Positions 6,024-14,826 of a stretch of DNA of 14,882 nucleotides are shown one piece after another. The DNA comes from Cryomorphaceae bacterium (GTDB taxonomy: Bacteria > Bacteroidota > Bacteroidia > Flavobacteriales > BACL11): NCBI GenBank assembly GCA_949511925.1, contig CATEYX010000133.1, positions 1-14,882 on the forward strand, in the 5' to 3' direction. The notes below the pieces were generated by a model. That model saw only the letters and a program-made list of their open reading frames with translations. It did not search any database and was not told the origin of the DNA. How positions within the stretch are numbered: position 1 is the stretch's first letter; the number at the start of each line of letters is the position of its first letter. Both the position numbers and the translations under genes were made by a program.

Positions 6024-6455
6024 CTAATCACTCTTAACAACCTTCCATTTCACTATTTTATCACCTCCATAAATATTCAGATAATAAACTCCATTTTTAG
6101 TATTTGAAAGGTCTAAAGTTTTAGTGGAAGTTTCCATCATTTCTCTTTTAACTAATTTTCCTTCCAAACTATAAATTTCTATTGTTCTATCTATCTCCTC
6201 AGACGAATTGACTAATTCAATGTTAAGTATTCCTCTTGTAGGATTAGGATAAATTTTAACATCTTCTTGGGTATAAATTGTAGTGTCAGTTAATCGAACA
6301 GGAGTAGGCCCACCTCCAAGAGTAATAACCTCTCGTTTTATACGATTGCCAGCATTGTCATAATCCATCTGTAAAACTGTTTGAGTTGGAGCTTGTGCAA
6401 AAGCAACACTTGCTAATAGTAAACTTAACGTGATAAATGATAGTATTTTTTTCAT
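6024..6455 (-). CDS. short T9SS type A sorting-domain protein with one YD-like motif
   Basis: This 143-residue secreted protein has a signal peptide (about 1-20, cut before Q21), a brief linker and a complete type IX secretion C-terminal domain (about 67-143). That domain shows KIYPNPTRGILNIE (67-80), IEIYSLEGKLVK and a final NGVYYLNIYGGDKIVKWKVVK pattern. Such domains route a cargo across the outer membrane and are cleaved as it is attached to the surface or released. Almost no passenger is left: only MDYDNAGNRIKRE (30-42), which matches the YD repeats of RHS proteins. It could be the detached tail of a former RHS protein or a small surface adaptor for the RHS protein encoded upstream. It starts 15 bases after the preceding gene, so the two are co-transcribed. 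Confidence 0.85.
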   Translation of the reverse strand: MKKILSFITLSLLLASVAFAQAPTQTVLQMDYDNAGNRIKREVITLGGGPTPVRLTDTTIYTQEDVKIYPNPTRGILNIELVNSSEEIDRTIEIYSLEGKLVKREMMETSTKTLDLSNTKNGVYYLNIYGGDKIVKWKVVKSD

Positions 6456-6470
6456 AGTATTTTTTTTAAT

Positions 6471-6932
6471 TTATAGTGTAAAGTACCTTCCAATAGCATA
6501 GGTTAACATAAATGATGGATGATCGATATCATCAGGCCAAGCAACTCCTTTTTCTAAAGGAAAACCAAACCCAATTTGGCAAGAAAACCATTTTTTACCC
6601 CTGTAACAATAGTTAGCCCCAACAAGAGTTTGAGTATGTGTTTCGTTAACCCCTTGATGCCAGTATTGTAAAGATAAAAAAGAGCTTCTTACAGAAGGCT
6701 TTAAGTGATAGTTTAAGCCAGCACCATAAGCGACTAGCCCTCCACCAATCTGTAAGCCAATTTTATCACTAACTAAAAATTCAAAATCAGCTCCAATTAA
6801 TGCACCACCTCCTTGTAAAATACCAATGGTTAAGCTATTCTTTTTTTCTTCAGTTTGTGTAGTTTTTACTTGTGCAGTTGCAAAGCCTACTAATAGTAAA
6901 CTTATTGCTAAAAGGGTGAGTATATTTTTCAT
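6471..6932 (-). CDS. small secreted protein, likely outer-membrane beta-barrel type
   Basis: This 153-residue protein starts with a clear signal peptide (hydrophobic 3-17, cleavage likely after A20 before Q21). The mature part is built of alternating, glycine- and aromatic-rich strands (SLTIGILQGGGALIGADFEF, KIGLQIGGGLVAYGAG, WFSCQIGFGFPLEKG) and ends in YAIGRYFTL, an aromatic C-terminus as in outer-membrane barrels. It is short for a full barrel, so it may be a small barrel or a periplasmic strand-rich protein. No specific family is recognised. It is followed after 15 bases by the T9SS cargo gene and lies 209 bases downstream of the lipoprotein gene. Confidence 0.65.
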   Translation of the reverse strand: MKNILTLLAISLLLVGFATAQVKTTQTEEKKNSLTIGILQGGGALIGADFEFLVSDKIGLQIGGGLVAYGAGLNYHLKPSVRSSFLSLQYWHQGVNETHTQTLVGANYCYRGKKWFSCQIGFGFPLEKGVAWPDDIDHPSFMLTYAIGRYFTL

Positions 6933-7141
6933 TAAAATTTATTTTTTTGATTTTATTAATTCACCCACACCTAGCCTCTTCAAGAAGGGGAATGTAGTAG
7001 TGTTTATATGGGTTTGTGTGTTCATTTTATTTTTTTGTTTTAGTTAAGGAATAAAATTATTGGTACTATCTGGTTTTAAGCTAAATTGTTTGAAATGATA
7101 GGTTTCAATTTTCTCCAATAAACTTTAGCTAATATTTATTT
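6933..7141. other. 209-base intergenic gap inside the secretion locus
   Basis: No gene is seen here. A short hairpin, CCTCTT (6975-6980) with AAGGGG (6985-6990) around a 4-base loop, lies about 40 bases upstream of the next gene start, but no T-run follows it on the minus strand. The gap probably holds a promoter for the two small secreted-protein genes; I find no clear TAnnTTTG element. Confidence 0.35.
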
Positions 7142-7555
7142 CTACGGATATGTTATTGTAAAATTATTTTCCTTCAACATTTCTAAATCATTTTCTGATA
7201 AATTGTAATGTTTAAGAATAGTATTTTTATATTCAATAGAATCACAATCATAAAATCCACCTTCATTAAAAAATAAAGGGTCTACAATAAAAAATTCATA
7301 ATTTCTTTGCTCCAGCTCATCCTCCCAACACATTCTTAAACTTTCTTCGTAACTTTCGTAAGGATCTAGTTCTGCCCTTTTGGAAAGAAAGCAATTTGAT
7401 GAAATGAGAGCATCATAAAGAATTGTTGAATATATTACTTTACTACTAGAATTGTTTATGATAGTAATTACTTTATGACAGTCTTCCCCTTCTTTTTTAC
7501 AAGTAGATGATAATAAAACCAACATACTTACAAGTATCAATAATTTATTTTTCAT
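7142..7555 (-). CDS. small lipoprotein, candidate partner or immunity protein of the RHS protein
   Basis: This 137-residue protein has a lipoprotein signal: a hydrophobic run (4-16) ending LSSTC with the lipidated Cys at 19, then KKEGED. Threonine before the Cys is a loose lipobox, but this form occurs in Bacteroidota. The mature part has an early strand pair (VITIINNSSSKVIYS), several cysteines (C26, C55, C75, C103) and an acidic C-terminal helix. The family is not recognised. It begins 11 bases after the stop of the RHS gene, the position where immunity genes for polymorphic toxins usually lie. A periplasm-facing lipoprotein would suit protection from an exported peptidase; that role is inference. 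Confidence 0.7.
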   Translation of the reverse strand: MKNKLLILVSMLVLLSSTCKKEGEDCHKVITIINNSSSKVIYSTILYDALISSNCFLSKRAELDPYESYEESLRMCWEDELEQRNYEFFIVDPLFFNEGGFYDCDSIEYKNTILKHYNLSENDLEMLKENNFTITYP

Positions 7556-7566
7556 AATTTAAAATT

Positions 7567-8340
7567 TTAAGGGTTATATCTCCCTGAATTTATTAAGCCA
7601 ACCCACCAAGGGCCGCCTATTGGGAATAATAACCAGCTTGCGTGGTCGTACCATTTTGCTCGTATTCTAATTCTATCAAGAGTAGCGATATGAGTAGGAT
7701 TTTGATAATCCACATATTGCCCTCTATTATTTAAAGCATTTACGTTTAATGGGTTTTCGTAGAAATCCCAGCCTCTACCTTGATTAGCATCCTCTTGAGT
7801 TACATAGAAATTATCAATATTTTTGTTGAAATATAAGAACCCTCTTCTATTAGCATCTTGTTCAACGGCATGAAAGTCATGAACACCCTCACTACGAATA
7901 CTTGGTATACCTACTCTTGGATAATACGCCCAACCCATACTTTGGCTTTGTAAATAATGACCATATTCGTGTTGAAATAAAGGATTGTTTGCATCAGCCT
8001 CAATAGAATTATCTCCAATAATATAACTCCCTTGAGTAACTGCCCCCCATTCCCTATTTCTTGTTTTAATTACTGTCGATCCGTATTTATAATTAACCGA
8101 TTCAACTCCACCTTGTAATCCAAAGGTATTATAGCTATGTGCTGTAAAAAAACCACCAATTGTTTGAGGTAATTGCCATGTAAATCTTGATATAGTTTCC
8201 CAAACTCTACCTCCAAAAGATTTGTTTGGGTCACTTGCAAGTAAACCTCCCCAAATTTTAATATCATTTCCTGCTCTTTTATTTGCTTCTTTCCAACCTC
8301 CAGAAAATAATCCTGCTATCCAAGAATCAACAACAATAAA
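7567..8340 (-). other. variable C-terminal domain of the RHS protein, HExxH metallopeptidase-like
   Basis: Everything after the DPDGE that closes the RHS core (257 residues) forms the candidate effector domain. FQHEYGHYLQSQ supplies two zinc-ligand histidines (1913, 1917) and the catalytic glutamate (1914), with E1949 32 residues past the second histidine as probable third ligand. N-terminal to this are aromatic and glycine-rich segments (ETISRFTWQLPQTIGGFF) that may be membrane-active or part of the fold. The protein ends with a tryptophan-rich hydrophobic stretch before a polar tail. Confidence 0.7.
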
Positions 8341-11300
8341 CTCCCCATCAGGGTCAGTATACTTTAAGGGATTATTAGCTGCATAACTATAACGGTTAAA
8401 CCCCTGTGTACTAAAACCACTTTTCACATAATTATCAGGAGAAAGCATACGCCCCAAAAGTGGGTCATACGTTCTTCCATTCATGTTAATCAGGGTAAAC
8501 TTAGGTAAGTGTTCATGTCCTGTAAATCCTCTATCCAGCCATTCAAAACCACCACCAATATCCTCTGAAGGAATAATACTTGTATAATCCGTCCAATCTG
8601 AAGGGTCTCTGTGTCTCCCCCAAGCATCAAAGCTTTGTTCTACCTCTACATTTCCACTATTATTTGTAAGGGTAAGAATAGAACCTAAATAATCTTTGTA
8701 AACAAAGTAATAGTTAGGCACTCCATTTTCTATTACATAAATAGCAGCTAAACCATCACCACCAGAAATATAATGCACCTCTCTTTCATCTCCACTATTT
8801 AAAACTTCTTTTTCATAGTTTGTAGTGTAATATTTAGTGCTTTCAACAACAGTATTATTATTATTATCAGTATTAGTAAGTGTCATTTTATTACGTATTC
8901 TATCAGGGCTATACCTAAGTTCTACTTTATAGACTCCTTCTTCAATCTCTTTAGTGTTATGATAAGCATTATATTCAATATTTTGTTCTGCCAGACTCAA
9001 TACCTCAGGACTAGGGTTATTAATACGCCTAACAGCATTTGGATAACTAGTACCATACTGATAATCCCCAACATCCGTCTTGCTTTCAATATTCCCATTG
9101 GGTTTATAATCAAAAACAAAGGCTGTCCCATTAATATTTGAACTTGTTAAACGATTCAAATCATCATAAGTAAAGTTTTCTATTTGATTATTAATACCAT
9201 CTGCTCTGCTTAGTAGATTCCCTGTAATAGGGTCAAAATTAAATGTTAAATTTTGTACTCCTTGAGCGTAGAATATTTCAGGCAGACCTAAAGCGTCATA
9301 AGTTTTATTCGTTACAACTCCATTACCCAACTCATATTTTTTATATTGCCCCAAAGCGTTTTGCTCCATAGCCGTAAATATAGGAATATTTCCATCTGCT
9401 TTTACATTTAATAAATACCCTTTGTTATCATAAGACCTCTCTACTTCTAAGCCTGAAGGATAGGTGATATTTGTTTGATTATGGAAATTATCATAACCAT
9501 AATAAGTGGAGAACCATTGCCCATCAATCAGTTCATGTTCATCTATTAATCTATTAAAATTGTCATAATCAAATAATCGTTTATCTCCTGTACTAGAAGA
9601 AATTTCATCTAAAGCATTGAGCCCATTACCATTAGTAATATAATTGTAAGTTACTACCTCAGTCTCAGCCACATTTGTTTCTGTTTCTATTCTACCCATA
9701 ATGTCATAGTCCATGGTAAAAACATTAAGATTAGCATCTGTTTGCTTTGTTAACTCTCCATAAGCATTATACTCATAACCTGTTATTCCTGCATTGGCAT
9801 CATTAAGGTCTGTTTGTCTTCCATAATCATCATAACCCATACTAACCACAACAGTGTTTCCTAATTTAGTTTTTTCTTGTTGCCCATTGCTAAAATAAGT
9901 CATTTCTAATATTCCCCCATCATCAGTAGCTGAGGTAGTTTTCCCACTTGCATCTTTAGTGCTGCTTGAGGTCTGTCCTGTTACATCATTAGTAATTGTA
10001 GCAGTTGCTTCCCCTCCTCCTAAACTATAAGCATAAGTAGTGCTTTGTCCTAAAGAGGTGCTTATATTATCAATTCTATTAAACAAATCATAAGTGTTGG
10101 TGCTTACAACAGGAATATCCCCATAAAAGAATGGAGTAGTGGTCGTGCTAACATTTCCTTTATTGTCATAGGATTGAATGGTATAAATATTTTGATTGTT
10201 AAATCCGTCAATTTTTGTTTTTCGTTTTCTTCCTAATTGATCATACCAGACTTTTTGGTTAGGACTCCCAGTTTGTGTACTAAACTTGTAATAGTATGCA
10301 TCACTAACTTGTGTAGGAGTACTTGTTCCTGATTGAATATGCCAGTGTAAAGCACTTTCACTTATAATGTTACCTGGGCTAATTGATTTTTCTAATCGCC
10401 CGAAAACATCATACTCCATCTGGCTACTATTACCATCAATTTCAATTATTTCTATAGGTTTGCTCCATTTAGAATGGTAAGTAATGTGTTTTTCTTGATT
10501 TAGTGGATTAGTTGTCTTAATCAGATTCCTTCCTTGAGAATCATATTCGTACTGTGAAACTTTAGACAATAAATTAGGAGAGGAAATAGTTTGTTTCTTT
10601 ATGTTCCCATAATCATCATAATCATAGTCTGATACTACTTCATTTGTTGTTGTAGGGTCGGTAGTTTTTTTCTCTAAATTACCATTTGTAATGTTATAAT
10701 CAAAACTAGCCTCCCTAGTATAAGAGTTTTGTCCATTTCTAGTATTGGTTGTAATCTGGTTAATTATTTTATTATCAATTCCATAATTCCCGAAAGAGCC
10801 ATATTGATAAGTAACTTCCGTAACTTCTAATCCACCATCAATATTTGTTTCAACACTAGATATATTTCCCACAGCATTGAAACCAAGATGTTGAGTGGTT
10901 ACTGTCCCTAATAAATGGTCAGTAGTTGTAATAATATCTGTTCGCAAGGAATACTGAAAGGTATACGGATTGATATAAGGTGTATGAAAATAAATATCGG
11001 TGTTAAATTCCTTTTCTGAAATTAAAGTTGTCCCAATAAATTGTTGTGTATTGTCAAGGTAAAGAGAATAGGCACCAATACTTACTTCATTTTTGGACAC
11101 GGTAGAGGTATTAGCTGTAAGGTTCTTAATAGTTGTTTCTTTAAAGCCTAAAAAGCCTTTCCCTTCCCTATGTACTATTGCATCTTTATAATGATATTCT
11201 AAAGTATTTGTCCCTCCAACACCATTAGAAGTAATTACTTCTTTAACTACATGTAATGAGCCTTGAAAATCAAAAAGAGCAAGGGTTGCCGTATTTCCTT

Positions 11301-13707
11301 TAGTGTAATGAGTAGTATTTGCTAATGAAGCATATTGAAATTCAGTGGTAAGGTTTATTCCATTCTTAATTTTATCCAAATGAAGGTGTTTGTCATATTT
11401 GTTGAAATTTAATATGAGTGGAGGGTCGTCATAGAGTTTTCTGTTTAAAACACTTAGTTTTCCATCTCCATTAAAATCGCCTTGTGTTGAAAAACTACCA
11501 AAACTATTAGGGTAACTATATGTTTTATGCACAAATTCTTTTCCTTTTGAGAAATATATATTTATTGCTGAATTTACAGATCCATTTTGCGAATCTGGCG
11601 AACTATGAAATATATCACTTTTTCCATCTCCATTAAAATCACCTACGATGTATTTTGATCCTATTTGATTACCTAATGTAAAGGGAATAGGAGAAGTGAA
11701 GTTAGAGCCATGAGAATAAGCTGTTCTCCAAGACCCTTGCCATTCAGTCAATAAATCACTTTTTCCATCTCCATTAAAATCACCTATAAAAATTTCATGA
11801 CTATTTCTTGGATACCCAATATTTTTACCTAATCCAGTAATATCCTGACCATCTATAGGTTGGTCAAATGAATAAATTTTACTCCCAGTATTATGAGTCG
11901 CTAATAACTCATTTTTCCCATCCCCATCAATATCAATAGCTCGTATATTTTCTGAATATTTGAGAACTTCAGTACATATAGCTCCAGAGAGGCTGGTAAT
12001 GTTAATTTTTTCAGAAATACCTTTTATAGGATATGTAATATATGCTTTGTGATTGTTTCCTGCATTTTTAAGAATAGTAATGATATCAGCAGCTCCATCC
12101 CCGTCAAAATCTCCTACGATAAGATGAGGATTACTATTAATAATTTTATTAGTAGTTCCAGGATTAAAAATGGTAGTAGTCGTATTTGTTGAGCTGACGT
12201 CTAGCATTTTAATGCTTTCTATACACAGATCATTATTACTGTCATAGTAAGGGTTGGTATATATCATCTCATCTTTACCATCTCCATCAAAGTCAGCAAA
12301 AACTATATTTTTCTTTGAATTAGTAACGCTTGGAACATTATAAAATGAATCATCAAAATCAAATGAAAAATTATTGTTTCCATTGCATTTAAAAAATTTG
12401 TAATTTATATGCTGGTAAATATAATTAACACCAGTTTGATTAAAACAAAAACTTTCTGCAATAATAATATCTGCTAATCCATCTCCATTATAATCTCCAG
12501 TAAATAAGTCATTGTTATTTGAATTAGCAAGATTACTTAGAATAGTGGGTGAAAAAGAATCATCTACTTCACCATATTTAAATATGGTAGAGTTAAGCTC
12601 TGTACCATCACTTCCGTGTTCGGTAACGCTTATAAGCTGACTATAAAATTCATTAGCATACTCAAAATCATAACTCTTAAAAGAATTTCCTCCTGTTGTG
12701 ACTACTATTTCTCTTAGAATATACTTTGTCTTTATAGTAGCTCCAGCAACATAAGACTTATTCTCATCCTCTCTTATATTGTAATAAAAATTTATCTTAT
12801 TATATGCTTGTAATCCTGTAACATCATTTGCGGTATAATCAATTGCTATTATTCTGGATTGTCTACCTCCATTAGCATAAGTGAAAGTAATATAATTTTC
12901 ATTAGCATCTGTAATTTTATTTATTCTCCAAAAAATAGGAATCTGATCATTCCAATTATTATAAAGACGTGAATTACCTGTTCTTCCATATTCAATAGTC
13001 TTTCCATCTTTTGTTTCTACTTTAAACCAATGCGGACTATCATTACTTCCAATAATACCATTAGAAGTCACCTTTGAAAAACTGTGTATTTTTGTTTTAT
13101 ACTGAAGCCCATCAGCTCCATTTAAACCAGCGATTGGAATAAGGTAATTTCCATCTAACAGAAACCGATCATCATTACTTAAACTAACTGGAGATACCTC
13201 CCCATTGTGATATATTGTTTTTCCTGCTCTTGTAATGGTAGATAGACCTGCAATATTCCACCCATAACCCACTAACCCATTACCACCTTGGCTATTATAA
13301 CTTATAGCAATATTAGGTTGCATTCCTGCTGTTCCTTTTGGTATAGCAATTGGTATATTATAAGTTGCGCCTCCTGAAGCAGAAACACCATGACTCCCTT
13401 GGGTTGCACCGACAGGTAAAGAAACATCAATAGCTCTATTATCAAAATTAGATGTGCTAAATGGATTTGAATAGGTATTTGAAAAGGGAAGAGAAGGGTC
13501 AATATGTGCATACATTTCATCAGTAGATGTACCTATAAAATGATAGTCTTGCAATAAATTTACTTCTTGTTGCCCAATATATTCTTTATTTGCATTATCT
13601 GGAACTGATAAGTCAATTATTGCAGCCTGTGTTATTTGCTGAGATTTAAGACTGACAGATAAAAAAAGGCAAAAAGTCGTGAAAATTAAGATGATATATT
13701 TTCTCAT
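7567..13707 (-). CDS. exported RHS/YD-repeat protein with SpvB, FG-GAP and C-terminal metallopeptidase-like domain
   Basis: This 2046-residue protein has a signal peptide (about 1-23) and then an SpvB-like domain (about 98-200; SVSASGGATYNIPI-like and GLVGYGWNIAGLSTITR). Seven FG-GAP calcium-binding repeats with DxDGDGxxD cores lie between about 400 and 755 (for example GDFNGDGKSD). YD repeats follow (about 1025-1640; YDYDDYGNIKKQ, MEYDVFGRLEK, FTYDDLNRL). The RHS core comes next (about 1665-1789; YKDYLGSILTL, NGRTYDPLLGRMLSPD, ending DPDGE). In RHS proteins the core closes a hollow shell around a variable C-terminal domain. Here that domain (1790-2046) carries HEYGH at 1913-1917 and a downstream E1949 in HAVEQD, the layout of a zinc metallopeptidase of the gluzincin type. 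No T9SS sorting domain is present. The gene is 15 bases behind the tail-fibre-like gene and 11 bases ahead of the lipoprotein gene. It is likely a surface or secreted effector; target unknown. Confidence 0.92.
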   Translation of the reverse strand: MRKYIILIFTTFCLFLSVSLKSQQITQAAIIDLSVPDNANKEYIGQQEVNLLQDYHFIGTSTDEMYAHIDPSLPFSNTYSNPFSTSNFDNRAIDVSLPVGATQGSHGVSASGGATYNIPIAIPKGTAGMQPNIAISYNSQGGNGLVGYGWNIAGLSTITRAGKTIYHNGEVSPVSLSNDDRFLLDGNYLIPIAGLNGADGLQYKTKIHSFSKVTSNGIIGSNDSPHWFKVETKDGKTIEYGRTGNSRLYNNWNDQIPIFWRINKITDANENYITFTYANGGRQSRIIAIDYTANDVTGLQAYNKINFYYNIREDENKSYVAGATIKTKYILREIVVTTGGNSFKSYDFEYANEFYSQLISVTEHGSDGTELNSTIFKYGEVDDSFSPTILSNLANSNNNDLFTGDYNGDGLADIIIAESFCFNQTGVNYIYQHINYKFFKCNGNNNFSFDFDDSFYNVPSVTNSKKNIVFADFDGDGKDEMIYTNPYYDSNNDLCIESIKMLDVSSTNTTTTIFNPGTTNKIINSNPHLIVGDFDGDGAADIITILKNAGNNHKAYITYPIKGISEKINITSLSGAICTEVLKYSENIRAIDIDGDGKNELLATHNTGSKIYSFDQPIDGQDITGLGKNIGYPRNSHEIFIGDFNGDGKSDLLTEWQGSWRTAYSHGSNFTSPIPFTLGNQIGSKYIVGDFNGDGKSDIFHSSPDSQNGSVNSAINIYFSKGKEFVHKTYSYPNSFGSFSTQGDFNGDGKLSVLNRKLYDDPPLILNFNKYDKHLHLDKIKNGINLTTEFQYASLANTTHYTKGNTATLALFDFQGSLHVVKEVITSNGVGGTNTLEYHYKDAIVHREGKGFLGFKETTIKNLTANTSTVSKNEVSIGAYSLYLDNTQQFIGTTLISEKEFNTDIYFHTPYINPYTFQYSLRTDIITTTDHLLGTVTTQHLGFNAVGNISSVETNIDGGLEVTEVTYQYGSFGNYGIDNKIINQITTNTRNGQNSYTREASFDYNITNGNLEKKTTDPTTTNEVVSDYDYDDYGNIKKQTISSPNLLSKVSQYEYDSQGRNLIKTTNPLNQEKHITYHSKWSKPIEIIEIDGNSSQMEYDVFGRLEKSISPGNIISESALHWHIQSGTSTPTQVSDAYYYKFSTQTGSPNQKVWYDQLGRKRKTKIDGFNNQNIYTIQSYDNKGNVSTTTTPFFYGDIPVVSTNTYDLFNRIDNISTSLGQSTTYAYSLGGGEATATITNDVTGQTSSSTKDASGKTTSATDDGGILEMTYFSNGQQEKTKLGNTVVVSMGYDDYGRQTDLNDANAGITGYEYNAYGELTKQTDANLNVFTMDYDIMGRIETETNVAETEVVTYNYITNGNGLNALDEISSSTGDKRLFDYDNFNRLIDEHELIDGQWFSTYYGYDNFHNQTNITYPSGLEVERSYDNKGYLLNVKADGNIPIFTAMEQNALGQYKKYELGNGVVTNKTYDALGLPEIFYAQGVQNLTFNFDPITGNLLSRADGINNQIENFTYDDLNRLTSSNINGTAFVFDYKPNGNIESKTDVGDYQYGTSYPNAVRRINNPSPEVLSLAEQNIEYNAYHNTKEIEEGVYKVELRYSPDRIRNKMTLTNTDNNNNTVVESTKYYTTNYEKEVLNSGDEREVHYISGGDGLAAIYVIENGVPNYYFVYKDYLGSILTLTNNSGNVEVEQSFDAWGRHRDPSDWTDYTSIIPSEDIGGGFEWLDRGFTGHEHLPKFTLINMNGRTYDPLLGRMLSPDNYVKSGFSTQGFNRYSYAANNPLKYTDPDGEFIVVDSWIAGLFSGGWKEANKRAGNDIKIWGGLLASDPNKSFGGRVWETISRFTWQLPQTIGGFFTAHSYNTFGLQGGVESVNYKYGSTVIKTRNREWGAVTQGSYIIGDNSIEADANNPLFQHEYGHYLQSQSMGWAYYPRVGIPSIRSEGVHDFHAVEQDANRRGFLYFNKNIDNFYVTQEDANQGRGWDFYENPLNVNALNNRGQYVDYQNPTHIATLDRIRIRAKWYDHASWLLFPIGGPWWVGLINSGRYNP
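11448..12510 (-). repeat. seven FG-GAP repeat modules within the RHS gene
   Basis: The modules lie near 12474-12510, 12262-12304, 12081-12123, 11901-11945, 11750-11795, 11608-11652 and 11448-11490. Each encodes a GD(F/Y)(N/D)GDG(K/A)xD-type calcium loop. Two neighbouring modules share 32 identical bases (11614-11645 and 11755-11786), which points to recent duplication or gene conversion. The last module has lost its final aspartate (GDFNGDGKLSVLN). Confidence 0.8.
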
Positions 13708-13722
13708 GATTCTGAGGGTTAT

Positions 13723-14802
13723 TTAGTTTTTTTTCTCTAGTTCATTAATTCTTTTTTCCTGTTCAATAGTGTAAAGTGTTAGCTCCTCAATCTTCTTCAT
13801 CATTTTCTCCATCATTACACTTACCTCAATACCATTTTCTTCAACTTCAATAGCTGAAGGTATTTCTGGTAGGTGTTTGTTTTCGGTTATAAACTCTTCT
13901 ACATCAGTTAGAGACATTAGGTTATAATCATTTTCAAATACATAATCACACCATCCATTATTTGCTTTTACTTTTACCTCTCTACTTCCAATCTTCCCGC
14001 AAACAGAGAGAGCATACCCACTTTGTATAGTTGTACCTATTGCTACGCTACCAGAGGTTTCTGTGCTTCCAGTAATTTCAATTACCCCACCAGCAGTTTC
14101 AATCCTATTTACTTGCAGAATTTTACCAGCATCTATCCTAACCTCACCATGCAATAAACTACTTCCCTCCACATGTAAATTAGTAGTTCCCCCTGAAATT
14201 CCAATTTCTACATCATGGCCATTATTTTTATTTAACCATAACTTATCATTTACTGAAGAGATACCATCTTCATTAATAAAAATAGGAAAAGATGTTCCAA
14301 ATCTTCCTGAGCCTCTAACATCTAATTTTGCTTGTGGATGATCTGTACCAATACCTACTTTAGCTGGACAATATGCACCTGTAAAAAGTAAAGGATCAGT
14401 ACCACCTGTACTACTCCATACGGGTGCTGGATAAGAGAATCCTACTTCAAGATTACAATGTGCTACCACGTCGGGGTCATACAGAATCCCATGGACATCC
14501 TCAATAGATAAAGACGAAACATTCCCTTCAGAACAAACAGATAAAAAAGAACCTGAAGTACAAGTTGGGTCTGCTAATCCTTCCAGTTTTAATGTTCCAG
14601 AAAGTTCAACATCAGTAACTGTTAGGGTATCCTTTATTTCTGCCTTACCATCTAAAACTGTCTCTCCAACAACTTCCAACTCTTTTGCAGGGTTGGTTGT
14701 ATTAATTCCAATCTTACCTGATATATTGACTTGATTGGTTTGTGTTTGTCCAAATACTAATATTGAAGACAGCATTGTAATAGATAAGATTAGTTTTTTC
14801 AT
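13723..14802 (-). CDS. secreted tail-fibre-like protein with C-terminal coiled coil
   Basis: This 359-residue protein has a signal peptide (about 1-18, FGQTQ follows) and repeats of the phrase IGINTTNPAKELEV (31-44), VGIGTDHPQAKLDV (149-162) and VAIGTT...YALSVCGKI (253-271), as found in trimeric fibre-like proteins. The C-terminus has the block VKANNGWCDYVFENDYNL and HLPEIPSA (310-317) common to many Bacteroidota secreted proteins. It closes with a short coiled coil (about 331-358) that could trimerise, a layout resembling a degenerate intramolecular-chaperone region of tail spikes. It starts the operon read into the RHS gene 15 bases later. Such pairing is frequent in Bacteroidota and suggests a surface stalk or adhesin partner of the RHS protein. 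Confidence 0.82.
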   Translation of the reverse strand: MKKLILSITMLSSILVFGQTQTNQVNISGKIGINTTNPAKELEVVGETVLDGKAEIKDTLTVTDVELSGTLKLEGLADPTCTSGSFLSVCSEGNVSSLSIEDVHGILYDPDVVAHCNLEVGFSYPAPVWSSTGGTDPLLFTGAYCPAKVGIGTDHPQAKLDVRGSGRFGTSFPIFINEDGISSVNDKLWLNKNNGHDVEIGISGGTTNLHVEGSSLLHGEVRIDAGKILQVNRIETAGGVIEITGSTETSGSVAIGTTIQSGYALSVCGKIGSREVKVKANNGWCDYVFENDYNLMSLTDVEEFITENKHLPEIPSAIEVEENGIEVSVMMEKMMKKIEELTLYTIEQEKRINELEKKN

Positions 14803-14826
14803 AATTATTGATTTTAGTTTATTTTT

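Noticed and set aside
6975..6990. Short hairpin between the lipoprotein and barrel-type genes as a terminator
   Set aside because: It has no T-run on the minus strand and lies just upstream of the next gene on the wrong side for ending it.
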